Source of the DNA: Cyanobacteria bacterium HKST-UBA02
GTDB lineage: Bacteria > Cyanobacteriota > Vampirovibrionia > Obscuribacterales > Obscuribacteraceae
DNA: 18,985 nucleotides
Direction: 5' to 3'
NCBI GenBank assembly: GCA_020431945.1
Contig: JAGQHH010000307.1
Coordinates: forward strand, 1 to 18,985
Below, piece after piece: positions 1 through 6,690 of the stretch. The notes beneath the pieces are model-generated. The model saw only the letters and a program-made list of their open reading frames with translations. It did not search any database and was not told the DNA's origin. Within the stretch, counting starts at the first letter, position 1. The number at the start of each line of letters is the position of its first letter. The translations under genes were made by a program, and so were the position numbers.

Positions 1-578
1 TTGAAAGTCCATTCCTCGACATCGGCCCTGCCGGCAAAGTAATCGCCCACAAGAAGTCCATCCACCTCGCCGCTCCCATCCTCCAGCCAGCGGAGCTTCG
101 GAGTTTGGAAACAGGGATGGGTGATGGAGAACTGCAAAAACCCTCCGGGGCCCAGCACCCGATAAGCCTGCTTCAACACCGCGTCCGGATCCGGGACATC
201 CATCAGACACATAGTTGACATGACGAAATCGAAGCTCTCATCAGGCATGGGAAGCGCGGCGGCATCGCCGACGATAAATTCTATTCCGAGCCCGGCGCTC
301 TCTTCATGGTCCCTGGCATGCTCGACAAATCGCCGGCTGACATCGAGACCGGTCATGGCAGCGCCCCGGGACGCCACCAGCCTGGTATTGGTTCCTTCAC
401 CACATCCGATATCAAGCCCTCTCAGTCCGAAGACATCCGGAAGCATCGCCAGGAAAGTCGGCGTATTCATGCGATCGCGACAGATGTCGAAACCCTGCCT
501 GGACATAACAGTCCAGGCATCGGCATTGCCTTCCCACAAAGCAGTGGTGGTCTCCTGATCGGGACGTTTCTTTTTCAC
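1..578 (-). CDS. SAM-dependent class I methyltransferase (3' end beyond window)
   Basis: Only the first 192 codons are present; the gene runs off the left edge, so no stop is seen. The translation has a class I methyltransferase fold. Motif I is LDIGCGEGTNT (residues 55-65), followed by an acidic residue after strand 2 (GLDVS, about 77-81), a GDAAALP motif (104-110), FDFVMST (116-122) and a post-motif VLGPGGFLQFS stretch (141-151). This resembles the Methyltransf_11 group, which transfers methyl from S-adenosylmethionine to small molecules; the substrate cannot be read from this. The start is GTG at 578. It overlaps the TGA stop of the upstream TPR gene in the tetranucleotide GTGA, which indicates translational coupling. 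It would be the last seen gene of the minus-strand operon that begins at the GrdB-like selenoprotein. The family call is firm; the substrate is unknown. Confidence 0.9.
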   Translation of the reverse strand, partial: MKKKRPDQETTTALWEGNADAWTVMSRQGFDICRDRMNTPTFLAMLPDVFGLRGLDIGCGEGTNTRLVASRGAAMTGLDVSRRFVEHARDHEESAGLGIEFIVGDAAALPMPDESFDFVMSTMCLMDVPDPDAVLKQAYRVLGPGGFLQFSITHPCFQTPKLRWLEDGSGEVDGLLVGDYFAGRADVEEWTF

Positions 579-1195
579 TCTCCGGGTCTTCCCTTGATCT
601 CCTGGCTCCTGGTCTCGAGCATGCTTGCCTCGGCGTGACGGCCGTTCGCATGCAAGAAAGCGGCATACTGATCGATGCCCGGCAAGAGCTTTCTGGATGT
701 GTCTCCGTGCTCTTTCTGCATGACTTTCAAGATCTGCTTGTGAAGCGTTTCTGCTTGATCCGGCCGGCCGTGCTGCTGGTAGAGCCAGGCGAGGTCCGGC
801 AGCCATTTCGTGAATCCGAGCGAGTCTCGCGATGTCAGACCCTCCACCTGACGCATGGCATATTCATATAAGCGCTCCGATTCCTTGAAGTCACCACGTT
901 TGTGATTGAGCAGGGAAAGCCCCACCAGACAGTTGACCACCCCGGGATCGTAGCGGCCTTTCTTTTCAGCCAGGCTCACCGCCTCCTTGAAGCAACGCTC
1001 CGACTCATCATAACGCCCTTCATCCATGGCGCTGCGCGCTTTCAGATCGAGAGCCCGCCAGTCGGCGTCCTCGGGCCCGGGACCGACTGCGACATAGCCG
1101 AATGAATTGCTCGCCTTTTTCTCCTGGGCCCCGGTCTCTCCAGGCAGGAAAAGCAGGAGAGCGAGAAGCAGGACCAGATAAACGATCGATTTCAT
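575..1195 (-). CDS. Secreted TPR protein, 206 aa
   Basis: It starts with a clear Sec signal peptide: Lys2, then a long Leu-rich core at about residues 5-17, with cleavage probably after the AGA around residue 23. The mature part carries helical TPR-like repeats of the kinesin-light-chain type, with ARSAMDEGRYDESERCFKEA near 53-72 and further units ending in GRPDQAETLHKQIL and GRHAEASMLETRS. Such repeats bind proteins; no catalytic motif is present. The C-terminal tail closely resembles that of the larger TPR protein at 10613-11848, so the two look like paralogs. It begins 9 nt after the stop of the TusA-MetE fusion and ends inside the start of the methyltransferase, so it is likely cotranscribed with both. 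Why an exported scaffold sits between two cytosolic enzymes is not clear. Confidence 0.88.
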   Translation of the reverse strand: MKSIVYLVLLLALLLFLPGETGAQEKKASNSFGYVAVGPGPEDADWRALDLKARSAMDEGRYDESERCFKEAVSLAEKKGRYDPGVVNCLVGLSLLNHKRGDFKESERLYEYAMRQVEGLTSRDSLGFTKWLPDLAWLYQQHGRPDQAETLHKQILKVMQKEHGDTSRKLLPGIDQYAAFLHANGRHAEASMLETRSQEIKGRPGE

Positions 1196-1204
1196 GGCTC
1201 TATT

Positions 1205-2713
1205 TTATGACATCTTGAAACGAGAAGCCGCCGCCTTTAGATTGGCGAGCTTTGCCCTGGCCCCGTCTCGCGAACAGACCGGACTGTCGCAAAAAGTCGC
1301 GAACCCGCAATCGGGAGTCAGGAGCAGACGCTCGGCGCCGAGCACTGATGCGGCTCTCTCGATTCTCCTCAGTATGTCATCCACCGTCTCGGTCTCGGGG
1401 CTCTTGGGATTGACCATGCCGGCACCTACCCGGATCGAAGCGGGCAGGCCGGCGAGGACTTCGATCTCGCCTGCCCTGGGTGTGCAGAGCTCGAGGAAGA
1501 GGGTGCCCACGGTCAGGGAGCTGAGCACCGCCAGTAATGGCTCATAAGAGCCGGTCAGAGCCACCGATTCGTCAGTGGTCCAGTTGCCCCGACAGACATG
1601 AACGGCCGTTCTCGAAAGCGGCAGCCCCTCCACCACTCGATTGATCAAAGAACCGGCAAAGGCCAGCTCTTCTCCGGCATCGCCCGACTCGCTCAGAGCA
1701 CCGCACATGAAGCTGCGCTTGTTCTTGGGTCCGGTGAAGACCACTTCGCTGAGGACAGGCTCGTCGAATTGCACCAGACTGACACCAAGCGAAAGTAGAT
1801 GGTGGCACTCTTCTTTCAGAACCCTCACAATGTCGTTGCTCAATTCCTCGCGACTGGCATAGACACGGTCGGTGATACAGTCGAGCCACATCAGCCTGGT
1901 GAGGAGATAGGGACCGGGTAGCGCCGCCTTCACCGGGCGGTCGGTGAGGGACAGGACCTGCTCCGCCTCATTCGCGACCAGGGGGCGCGAGCGTCCGAGA
2001 GGTCCGAAGACTACCGGATGCCGAACCGACTCCGCCGGCACATCGAGAGAATCGAGCTCGGCTTTGAACTCGTCGGGATGCTCCACCATGGCCAGCAAAT
2101 CGCTCAGGGGCACCAGGCGGCAATTATCCAGGAGCCCGCCTACAAAGCTGGCGTAGTTGTCCCGTCCCTGCTCCCCGTCGCTTATGACATCAGCCCCGGC
2201 TTGTTCCTGATCGGCTACCGCAAGCCGGGTGGCATCGGCACAGACGGTGGCGAATTCCTCATCGGAGAGCCGGCCTTCGAGATGCTCGTGGATTGCTCTC
2301 ACCACCCAGGAAGGGCGCGGCCAGCTTCCCACCCCCATCACCGAAAGAGGCTCGATGGCAGGCGCTTCTGCCGGCTCAGGCAGAGAAGCAGGATGCGAGA
2401 CAGGCACCACCTCGAGAGCCGGGCTGATATTTGGAAGAGCGGAAGATCGATCCGCCAGCTTGCCTTTGGCGATCAGATAACTGCGCTGCCGGCCCTGCTT
2501 CGTGTAAGACACCAGCTCGTTGCCGGTGAGCCGGCACCAGGCAGGCAGCTCCGCTTCCACCGAGGATTCGGTGGAAAGGATTTTAAGAAGCCCGCCTTTC
2601 TCCAGGGGATCGATATGCTGCCTGATCAAGAGGAGAAGCCCGCTCCCGCAGTCGAGATCGCCGCCGTCGAAGCTGACGTCCGCCTCGTGAAGGTGAGCTT
2701 CAATAGGTAACAC
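1205..2713 (-). CDS. TusA-like domain fused to MetE-type (cobalamin-independent) methyltransferase barrel
   Basis: Residues 1-86 are a TusA-like domain with Cys22 in a C-G-S-G motif, where classical TusA has C-P-x-P, and the TusA-like C-terminal signature LPAWCRLTG (56-64). A Pro/Ala-rich linker (about 95-122) leads to a barrel (about 123-500) matching the C-terminal half of methionine synthase MetE. The zinc ligands of MetE are visible as His372-x-Cys374, Glu408 and Cys469. The 61-residue spacing from Glu to the last Cys equals that of E. coli MetE (665 to 726). The N-terminal MetE barrel is absent, so folate-dependent MetE activity is not assured. Short 'core-MetE' (Mes-type) enzymes and coenzyme M-type thiol methyltransferases are relatives. 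I chose GTG 2713, which overlaps the DsrE-like gene by 14 nt; an ATG at 2761 is possible but would overlap by 62 nt. The enzyme probably methylates a thiol or selenol; the substrate is unknown. Confidence 0.88.
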   Translation of the reverse strand: MLPIEAHLHEADVSFDGGDLDCGSGLLLLIRQHIDPLEKGGLLKILSTESSVEAELPAWCRLTGNELVSYTKQGRQRSYLIAKGKLADRSSALPNISPALEVVPVSHPASLPEPAEAPAIEPLSVMGVGSWPRPSWVVRAIHEHLEGRLSDEEFATVCADATRLAVADQEQAGADVISDGEQGRDNYASFVGGLLDNCRLVPLSDLLAMVEHPDEFKAELDSLDVPAESVRHPVVFGPLGRSRPLVANEAEQVLSLTDRPVKAALPGPYLLTRLMWLDCITDRVYASREELSNDIVRVLKEECHHLLSLGVSLVQFDEPVLSEVVFTGPKNKRSFMCGALSESGDAGEELAFAGSLINRVVEGLPLSRTAVHVCRGNWTTDESVALTGSYEPLLAVLSSLTVGTLFLELCTPRAGEIEVLAGLPASIRVGAGMVNPKSPETETVDDILRRIERAASVLGAERLLLTPDCGFATFCDSPVCSRDGARAKLANLKAAASRFKMS

Positions 2714-3068
2714 AGGCGGCACCGTCCCCGGCAGTGAGATACTCGACCAGGCTTGCGCCACCGACTATAGTGGCACTATCGATGAGTTTCTCTTCCGACA
2801 ATCCGCGTTTCTTGAAACAAGGTGAGCAGACGAAAATCTGGCCGCCGGCCTTGACGAAATTGCTGATCAACTCGCCCAGAGGCGCGAAGCCATCTTCGTG
2901 CACTCCCTCGACGGCTCCGCTTTCGGCAAGCCTGACGCCTTCAGTGGACAGAAAAACCATGGTGCCGGTGTCGGAGGCCACCGAGGCATTCGCCACCACA
3001 AAGGCCACTGTCGCCCGATCGGGATTGTCCAGGGCACAGGTGAGGCTGACACAGAGTTTTTTGGACAT
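2700..3068 (-). CDS. DsrE-family protein, 122 aa
   Basis: This small alpha/beta protein has the DsrE/DsrF-like layout. A first strand and loop (KKLCVSLTCALDNPDRATVA) is followed by a helix, the strand GTMVFLSTEGV, a Gly/Phe-rich loop (EDGFAPLGELI) and the strand GGQIFVCSPCFKKRG. That last strand holds the cysteines expected at the active site, in a C-x-x-C arrangement (C-S-P-C). The family carries sulfur or binds thiol partners and often works with TusA proteins. An upstream in-frame start would add 25 unlikely residues; I prefer ATG 3068. It overlaps the TAA stop of the TusA-like gene (TAATG) and has AAGGAGA about 7 nt upstream. Its neighbours are a TusA-like gene before it and a TusA-MetE fusion after it, both tightly packed, which strongly suggests one pathway. 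Confidence 0.88.
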   Translation of the reverse strand: MSKKLCVSLTCALDNPDRATVAFVVANASVASDTGTMVFLSTEGVRLAESGAVEGVHEDGFAPLGELISNFVKAGGQIFVCSPCFKKRGLSEEKLIDSATIVGGASLVEYLTAGDGAACVTY

Positions 3069-3298
3069 TAACCGTTCTCCTTCTTGCGTATCAGATATTC
3101 GGGATGCTCGGAGCTCTCGAGGCTGTGACCGGTGAGCCGGCACCAGGCAGGCAGGTCCACCGGGGCGCCGGGATCGAGAGCGATCACACGGATACGGTCA
3201 CCGGGAGAGAGATCGTTCATGGTCATCTTGAGGAGCATGACCAGCTCTCCGCAGCCCATCTCACCGGCATCGATGAAGCGCTCGCCGCTCTCAGTCAC
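3068..3298 (-). CDS. TusA-like sulfur carrier, 76 aa, with C-G-E-L in place of C-P-x-P
   Basis: The protein has the size and pattern of TusA/SirA-like sulfur carriers, which pass persulfide sulfur between proteins. The N-terminal strand FIDAGEMGCGEL places Cys16 where TusA has its catalytic Cys, but the following Pro-x-Pro is replaced by Gly-Glu-Leu. The C-terminal signature LPAWCRLTGHSL (49-60) is well conserved and adds Cys53. The start is GTG at 3298, with GGAGGT at 3307-3312 as a good ribosome binding site; it lies 15 nt after the selenoprotein stop and its own stop overlaps the DsrE-like start. The CRLTG-encoding stretch is identical over 26 nt to the corresponding part of the TusA-MetE fusion gene, pointing to a shared origin. 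Sulfur or selenium transfer is inferred from the family. Confidence 0.88.
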   Translation of the reverse strand: MTESGERFIDAGEMGCGELVMLLKMTMNDLSPGDRIRVIALDPGAPVDLPAWCRLTGHSLESSEHPEYLIRKKENG

Positions 3299-3313
3299 TT
3301 TCGCCGACCTCCG

Positions 3314-4117
3314 CTATTTCGCTTTCTTCTCCAGTTGCCTGTCCCGCAAATCGTCTGCCGTCCACGCAAAAGGCAGATCGACCACAGTGCCGTCGGGAAA
3401 GTCGCCGGTCACCAGATTCAGTGTCTGTTTCAGAATTGCCGTCTGGGTCCGATGATCGTTTATGTCGCCCAGAGTGTACCCGAAAGGATGGGGCACGAAC
3501 GCCGCCAGAGAAGGCTTCACCATCAGGGTATACTCTTTGAGCACGGTCAGGGAGACAGTGCTCAAACCGCATGAATCGATTACTCTTTGAATCAGCCCCA
3601 CGGACTGCTGGCATATCGGTCATGCCGGCACCAGAAGCGCCAGGTCCACCCTGTCCTCTTTCAGTTCCTCGACAATTGAAGGCACCACTTCCGCCATCAA
3701 CTTCGCGGGAAAGGGAATATACCCCATGAATGTATACGCATTGACCGAAAGACTACCGATGAAACCCTCGACGACCAGCTCTTTGAGGCGATCCACCGGA
3801 AACACCGTGTTGACATCCTGCCTGACGCGGGCGACATTATAGCCCGGATGCGTCAAACGCAATTCCTCTCTCGGGCTGTCCACCGGCACTACGCGGTAGG
3901 AGTCGTCACCCCGGGGGCTGTCGATGATGAAGGGCCGATCGCCCGCCAGATGAGCCCCGCAGGTGGAGATGAGAGCGACGCGGGACTCGGTCAGTGCCTT
4001 TGTGAGCGGAACGCGCCGGCTCGGCTCGACAAAACCGGTATACTCGAAATCCGGCAGAATCTTCTCTCTAATGAAGTCCCGCTCGATATCTACGAATGCT
4101 TCGCTTAATGTAGCCAC
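3314..4117 (-). CDS. GrdB-like selenoprotein (glycine/sarcosine/betaine reductase selenoprotein B family) with in-frame UGA
   Basis: Two adjacent open frames in the same phase, split by a TGA at 3620-3622, together make one family-like protein of 267 residues. Before the TGA come STCGAHLAGDRPF (51-63), a 'D.SYRVVP.D' segment, LTHPGYN, DVNTVFPVDRLKEL (101-114) and FMGY. After it come PICQQSVGLIQRVIDSCG and FVPHPFGYTLGD. These are hallmarks I recall for this family, whose Cys forms read C-P-x-C-H-Q at this place. Reading the TGA as selenocysteine gives Sec166-Pro-Ile-Cys169, a U-x-x-C redox motif. TGA is a normal stop in many genes here. The start is GTG 4117 (an in-frame TAA lies just upstream), with no obvious Shine-Dalgarno. 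It heads the tusA-like/dsrE-like/metE-like operon. Substrate unknown; classical glycine reductase partners are not in view. A sequencing error or a real nonsense mutation is the alternative. Confidence 0.85.
3591..3614 (-). promoter_or_regulatory. Candidate bacterial SECIS hairpin after the UGA codon
   Basis: Starting 6 nt after the UGA, bases A-T and C-A-G-C pair with G-C-T-G and A-T, with a two-base bulge (GC) on the 5' side and a 10-base loop AGTCCGTGGG. The loop has G in its second position, roughly 15 nt from the UGA, close to what bacterial SECIS elements need. The stem is short and folded by eye, so this is only a candidate. Confidence 0.3.
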
Positions 4118-4172
4118 AAGTGGATCAGTTTAGCACAAAGTGGTAAAACCAATAGTTCCCGGGGGAGATGAG
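4114..4172. promoter_or_regulatory. Divergent intergenic region with two CACAA(A)GTGG elements
   Basis: Only 55 nt separate the GTG of the selenoprotein operon (minus) and the ATG of the metallopeptidase gene (plus), so both promoters must lie in or near it. Two similar, nearly self-complementary elements occur, CCACAAGTGG at 4114-4123 and CACAAAGTGG at 4134-4143, 20 nt apart. This spacing, about two helical turns, would suit an operator, but no regulator is known. No convincing -35/-10 pair was found. Confidence 0.3.
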
Positions 4173-5204
4173 ATGACCGCCAAGAAAAGAACTATCGCTA
4201 TTTCCATCGCCTGTCTGGCAGCCATGGCAACTTGCGCCTCTGCCATGGCCGATGATCTGCTCAGCCGCGGAATAGGCTATTACAAAGCCGGGCAATATCC
4301 TGAAGCCGTCAGGGACTTCGAGTTTATCCTCAAGGAAAAGCCCGGCTACTGGCCCGCCCATTACGAGCTCGCCAACACATTCATGAAAATGAACCAGGTC
4401 GGTCTCGCTCGCCGGGAGTATGTCACCTGCGTGGAGCTCAAGCCGGATCAAAAGACCGATCGCATCTGCCGGAATCTGATTCGCTTCATAGACTATTCGC
4501 TCTCGCACCGCACCGTACACCAGGACGCGCGCCCCGACAATCCCGAGACACCACCTGATACGGGTGCTGCCACCAGCGCCGATCCCAGCGTGGACTTCAA
4601 GCACCGGATCAATGTCATCAAGCCGGTCAACGATCATCCGCCGGTGCGGGAGATCACCATCGAGAATGTCAGCCACACTCTGGAGACCCTGCCTCCCAAT
4701 GTCTATGAAGTCCTGAACAAGGGAGGCGCCACAGTCAATATCGCCCCCAATATCACCGACAAGTGGACCCATCTCCTGGACGGCCATCCCGACGATGAAA
4801 CCATCCACCTGGCCCAGGATGCTGCTCGCTGCTACGGTCACGACGTCTATATCTACGAACGTGCCATCATACCCGGAACCCACAGGCTCCAGGCTACTGC
4901 CTTCGAAGAAGACGGGATCCACAACGTTCTCCTCCACGAGCTCGGTCATGCCCTGGATGATTGCTCGGGGGTGTTCACCGCCACCGATGAGGTCATGCAG
5001 ATCCACGCCACCGATGTCAGCCATATGAGCGATGCCACCAAGGCCAGGCTCTGGTACTACGTCCCCCTCACCAAGCGGGGCTCCGCCGAAGCTTTCGCTG
5101 AGACTTTCGCCGGGCTCATGGGGGCCCAGGGGAAAGACACCGAGGAAGTCCGCAACAACTTCCCTGAGCTCAGACGCTGGGCGAAAAACAAATTCAGGCT
5201 CTAA
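4173..5204 (+). CDS. Secreted TPR protein with HExxH metallopeptidase domain (ATLF-like zincin)
   Basis: The start ATG 4173 follows GGGGGAGATGAG; an upstream in-frame ATG at 4140 adds 11 residues that spoil the signal peptide. Residues 1-26 are a Sec signal (KKR, a hydrophobic core, cleavage near AMA). A TPR pair follows at about 28-92 (YYKAGQYPEAVRDFEFIL and following), then a Pro-rich linker (118-138). The C-terminal domain (about 160-343) has His255-Glu-Leu-Gly-His259 and a downstream SAEAFAE stretch (304-310) that can supply a third zinc ligand and supporting acid, as in anthrax lethal factor-like zincins. Its function would be exported proteolysis of an unknown substrate; the TPR part may recruit it. 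It is divergent from the selenoprotein operon. Its TAA stop overlaps the stop of the converging gene at 5201. Confidence 0.85.
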   Translation: MTAKKRTIAISIACLAAMATCASAMADDLLSRGIGYYKAGQYPEAVRDFEFILKEKPGYWPAHYELANTFMKMNQVGLARREYVTCVELKPDQKTDRICRNLIRFIDYSLSHRTVHQDARPDNPETPPDTGAATSADPSVDFKHRINVIKPVNDHPPVREITIENVSHTLETLPPNVYEVLNKGGATVNIAPNITDKWTHLLDGHPDDETIHLAQDAARCYGHDVYIYERAIIPGTHRLQATAFEEDGIHNVLLHELGHALDDCSGVFTATDEVMQIHATDVSHMSDATKARLWYYVPLTKRGSAEAFAETFAGLMGAQGKDTEEVRNNFPELRRWAKNKFRL

Positions 5205-5755
5205 CGCTTGTCGACAGCGACGCTCAATTCGTACTCGCCTTCAACAGATCCCTTTCCGCCGGCTACTCCTATAAGGATGCTGTAAGGCTTGTTGACCGAG
5301 ATAAAGTCGATCTTGCGTGTGCCGTCATCGGGATTCTTGATGGTCCGGGTGCCGGTCTTTGCGTATAGAGGATAGCTCGCTTCCGCCGAGATCGCCGAAT
5401 CGACGTCAGGGGGCACGGGTTGATCGCCACCGGCCCCCTGTCTCAGGGCGTAGAGATTGATTACTTTAGACCTGTCCCTGGGCACCAGCTTGATCTTCAT
5501 CTCGCTGCGCGCCGGCAGCTCCACTCTGTAGAAAACATGATTACCGTCGAACATCTCGAACCTTGTGCCCGGGAAGCAGGCGACACTGCTTTTCGCGGCC
5601 CAGTCCAGGGGAATCTTCTTGCCCGAGCTGATATTGCCGCTGACCACGGCAGGCTTGCCGCCGTCCAGGGCAATGGCATGAACGGCGCTCTCTTCTGCAC
5701 AAGCCGGAAGCGCCATGGCGAGAACCAGGGTCAGAGAAAACAGGCTACGAATCAT
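5201..5755 (-). CDS. Secreted hypothetical protein, beta-rich, 184 aa
   Basis: I do not recognise a named family. The N-terminus is a signal peptide (IRS, then a Leu/Val/Ala core, cleavage probably near ACA or ACAEE). The mature part is rich in predicted strands and ends with YSILIGVAGG...GEYELSVAV, which recalls the pre-peptidase C-terminal (PPC) type of beta domain. One Cys remains in the mature chain (SSVACFPG). The start ATG 5755 has GAGG about 5 nt upstream and shares one base with the TGA stop of the 43-aa gene, so translation is likely coupled. A TTG one codon upstream is the alternative. Last gene of a three-gene minus-strand set; its stop overlaps that of the convergent metallopeptidase gene. 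Confidence 0.8.
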   Translation of the reverse strand: MIRSLFSLTLVLAMALPACAEESAVHAIALDGGKPAVVSGNISSGKKIPLDWAAKSSVACFPGTRFEMFDGNHVFYRVELPARSEMKIKLVPRDRSKVINLYALRQGAGGDQPVPPDVDSAISAEASYPLYAKTGTRTIKNPDDGTRKIDFISVNKPYSILIGVAGGKGSVEGEYELSVAVDKR

Positions 5756-5886
5756 CAATACCTCGTTGTGCCTTTGAAAGCAAGGAAGGCAGCGAAGTGA
5801 GCGAAGAAAGTGCCGACTACCAGGAGCTTGGCGACGCTCTGCCGACGCGATCCCAGGGAAAACATGAGAACCAGTAGCTTGAACAT
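5755..5886 (-). CDS. Small single-pass membrane protein, 43 aa
   Basis: The frame opens with ATG 5886, 13 nt after the stop of the coiled-coil gene, with AGGCGGG just before it. It closes with a TGA that overlaps the next ATG (TGATG). This packing between two genes on the same strand is the main argument that it is real. The product begins with a hydrophobic stretch (FKLLVLMFSLG), has a basic loop (SRRQSVAK) and then a likely membrane helix (LLVVGTFFAHFAAFLAF). It could be a short membrane partner for its operon neighbours. No known family was recognised. A longer start at 5952 would run back into the coiled-coil gene and is less likely. Confidence 0.55.
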   Translation of the reverse strand: MFKLLVLMFSLGSRRQSVAKLLVVGTFFAHFAAFLAFKGTTRY

Positions 5887-5899
5887 TATCCCGCCTGCT

Positions 5900-6541
5900 T
5901 TATTTACCGGTGAGCCAGAGACTGAAGCGACCGATCCAGGTGCTCCGTACATCTTCGAGCCTGTTCTGGGCCTTGCTGAGATCTTCCGAAAGACATTCGA
6001 GTTGATCTTTCAGCTCGGTGAGCTCCATCTCGTATCTGGTGGCGTCGATGCCGCGCTTGAGCAGCTCGGGAAGAAGCCGGAGCTGATCGTCTTTGGCGGC
6101 GAGCTGGGTCTCGACGAATCTAATCCGTTCGAGAGAGCGCTTGAGCTCTTCGTTGCGATAGTCGAGCTGGGATTCGAGAAGTCTTACTTTGAGCCTCCAC
6201 TCGGCGAGATGATCGGTATCGGCCTCGAAAAGACTGGGGCGGCTATCGTCGATCGCTCTGTTGCTGGGAGCGATAATGCCGGGAGAAAAATCGATGATGT
6301 CGTCGGGTCCGAAGAGATCGTCCAGGACGTTCTCCACGGCGTTGTCGGTGCCGGCGGCCAGAACAATCTCGCTGTCGGAGGGCCTGCGGAAGGCTCGCAC
6401 CGTGGATGGAGGCGAAGCAGTCTCGTTGTCGCCATCGTCGAACACTTTATCCAGGAGTCCGTTGAGAAAGTCGTCGAGACCCTCGAGACTGACCGGATCT
6501 TGAATATGCGTGTAATGCGAAGAGACCTGAGCGTTTTCCAT
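5900..6541 (-). CDS. Coiled-coil hypothetical protein, 213 aa
   Basis: No family was recognised. There is no signal peptide. The N-terminal half is acidic and low in structure, and contains two short amphipathic segments of similar design, LDDFLNGLLDKVFDD (22-36) and VENVLDDLFGPDDIIDF (69-85), which look like docking helices. Residues of about 110-198 form a long heptad-rich coiled coil (LLESQLDYRNEELKRSLERI, then MELTELKDQLECLSEDLSK). The end is short, aromatic and basic (WIGRFSLWLTGK), possibly an amphipathic membrane anchor. First gene of a set with the 43-aa membrane protein and the secreted beta-rich protein; separated from the M16 gene upstream by a terminator. Confidence 0.78.
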   Translation of the reverse strand: MENAQVSSHYTHIQDPVSLEGLDDFLNGLLDKVFDDGDNETASPPSTVRAFRRPSDSEIVLAAGTDNAVENVLDDLFGPDDIIDFSPGIIAPSNRAIDDSRPSLFEADTDHLAEWRLKVRLLESQLDYRNEELKRSLERIRFVETQLAAKDDQLRLLPELLKRGIDATRYEMELTELKDQLECLSEDLSKAQNRLEDVRSTWIGRFSLWLTGK

Positions 6542-6581
6542 CGATGTGCTCTCTTTCTAGAAATCAATTTTGATGATAGCC

Positions 6582-6607
6582 AAAAAAAGGATCGCTGTAC
6601 ACAGCGA
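6582..6607 (-). terminator. Rho-independent terminator after the M16 peptidase gene
   Basis: On the minus strand a six-base-pair stem TCGCTG/CAGCGA with the loop TGTA is followed after two bases by seven T residues. It lies about 85 nt after the M16 stop and about 40 nt before the coiled-coil gene start, so it separates the two transcription units. Confidence 0.7.
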
Positions 6608-6690
6608 AATCTCCTGACATCAAAAATGACACCAGATAGCACCGGCGGTGCGGAAGCTGTCCTCGCTCGAGTACCGCCCGTGGTGCCCGA

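Noticed and set aside
3291..3623. Separate 95-110 aa frames downstream of the TGA at 3620, as an independent gene
   Set aside because: The in-phase product lacks its own ribosome site and continues the conserved family begun before the TGA; the other frame is a shadow.
3314..4117. GrdB-like gene as a pseudogene
   Set aside because: The only lesion is one TGA exactly at the family's Cys/Sec position; no frameshift or decay is seen and the operon packing is intact.
4125..5024. 299-aa frame on the minus strand
   Set aside because: Antisense shadow of the metallopeptidase gene; no family features, and the plus frame has a signal peptide and HELGH.
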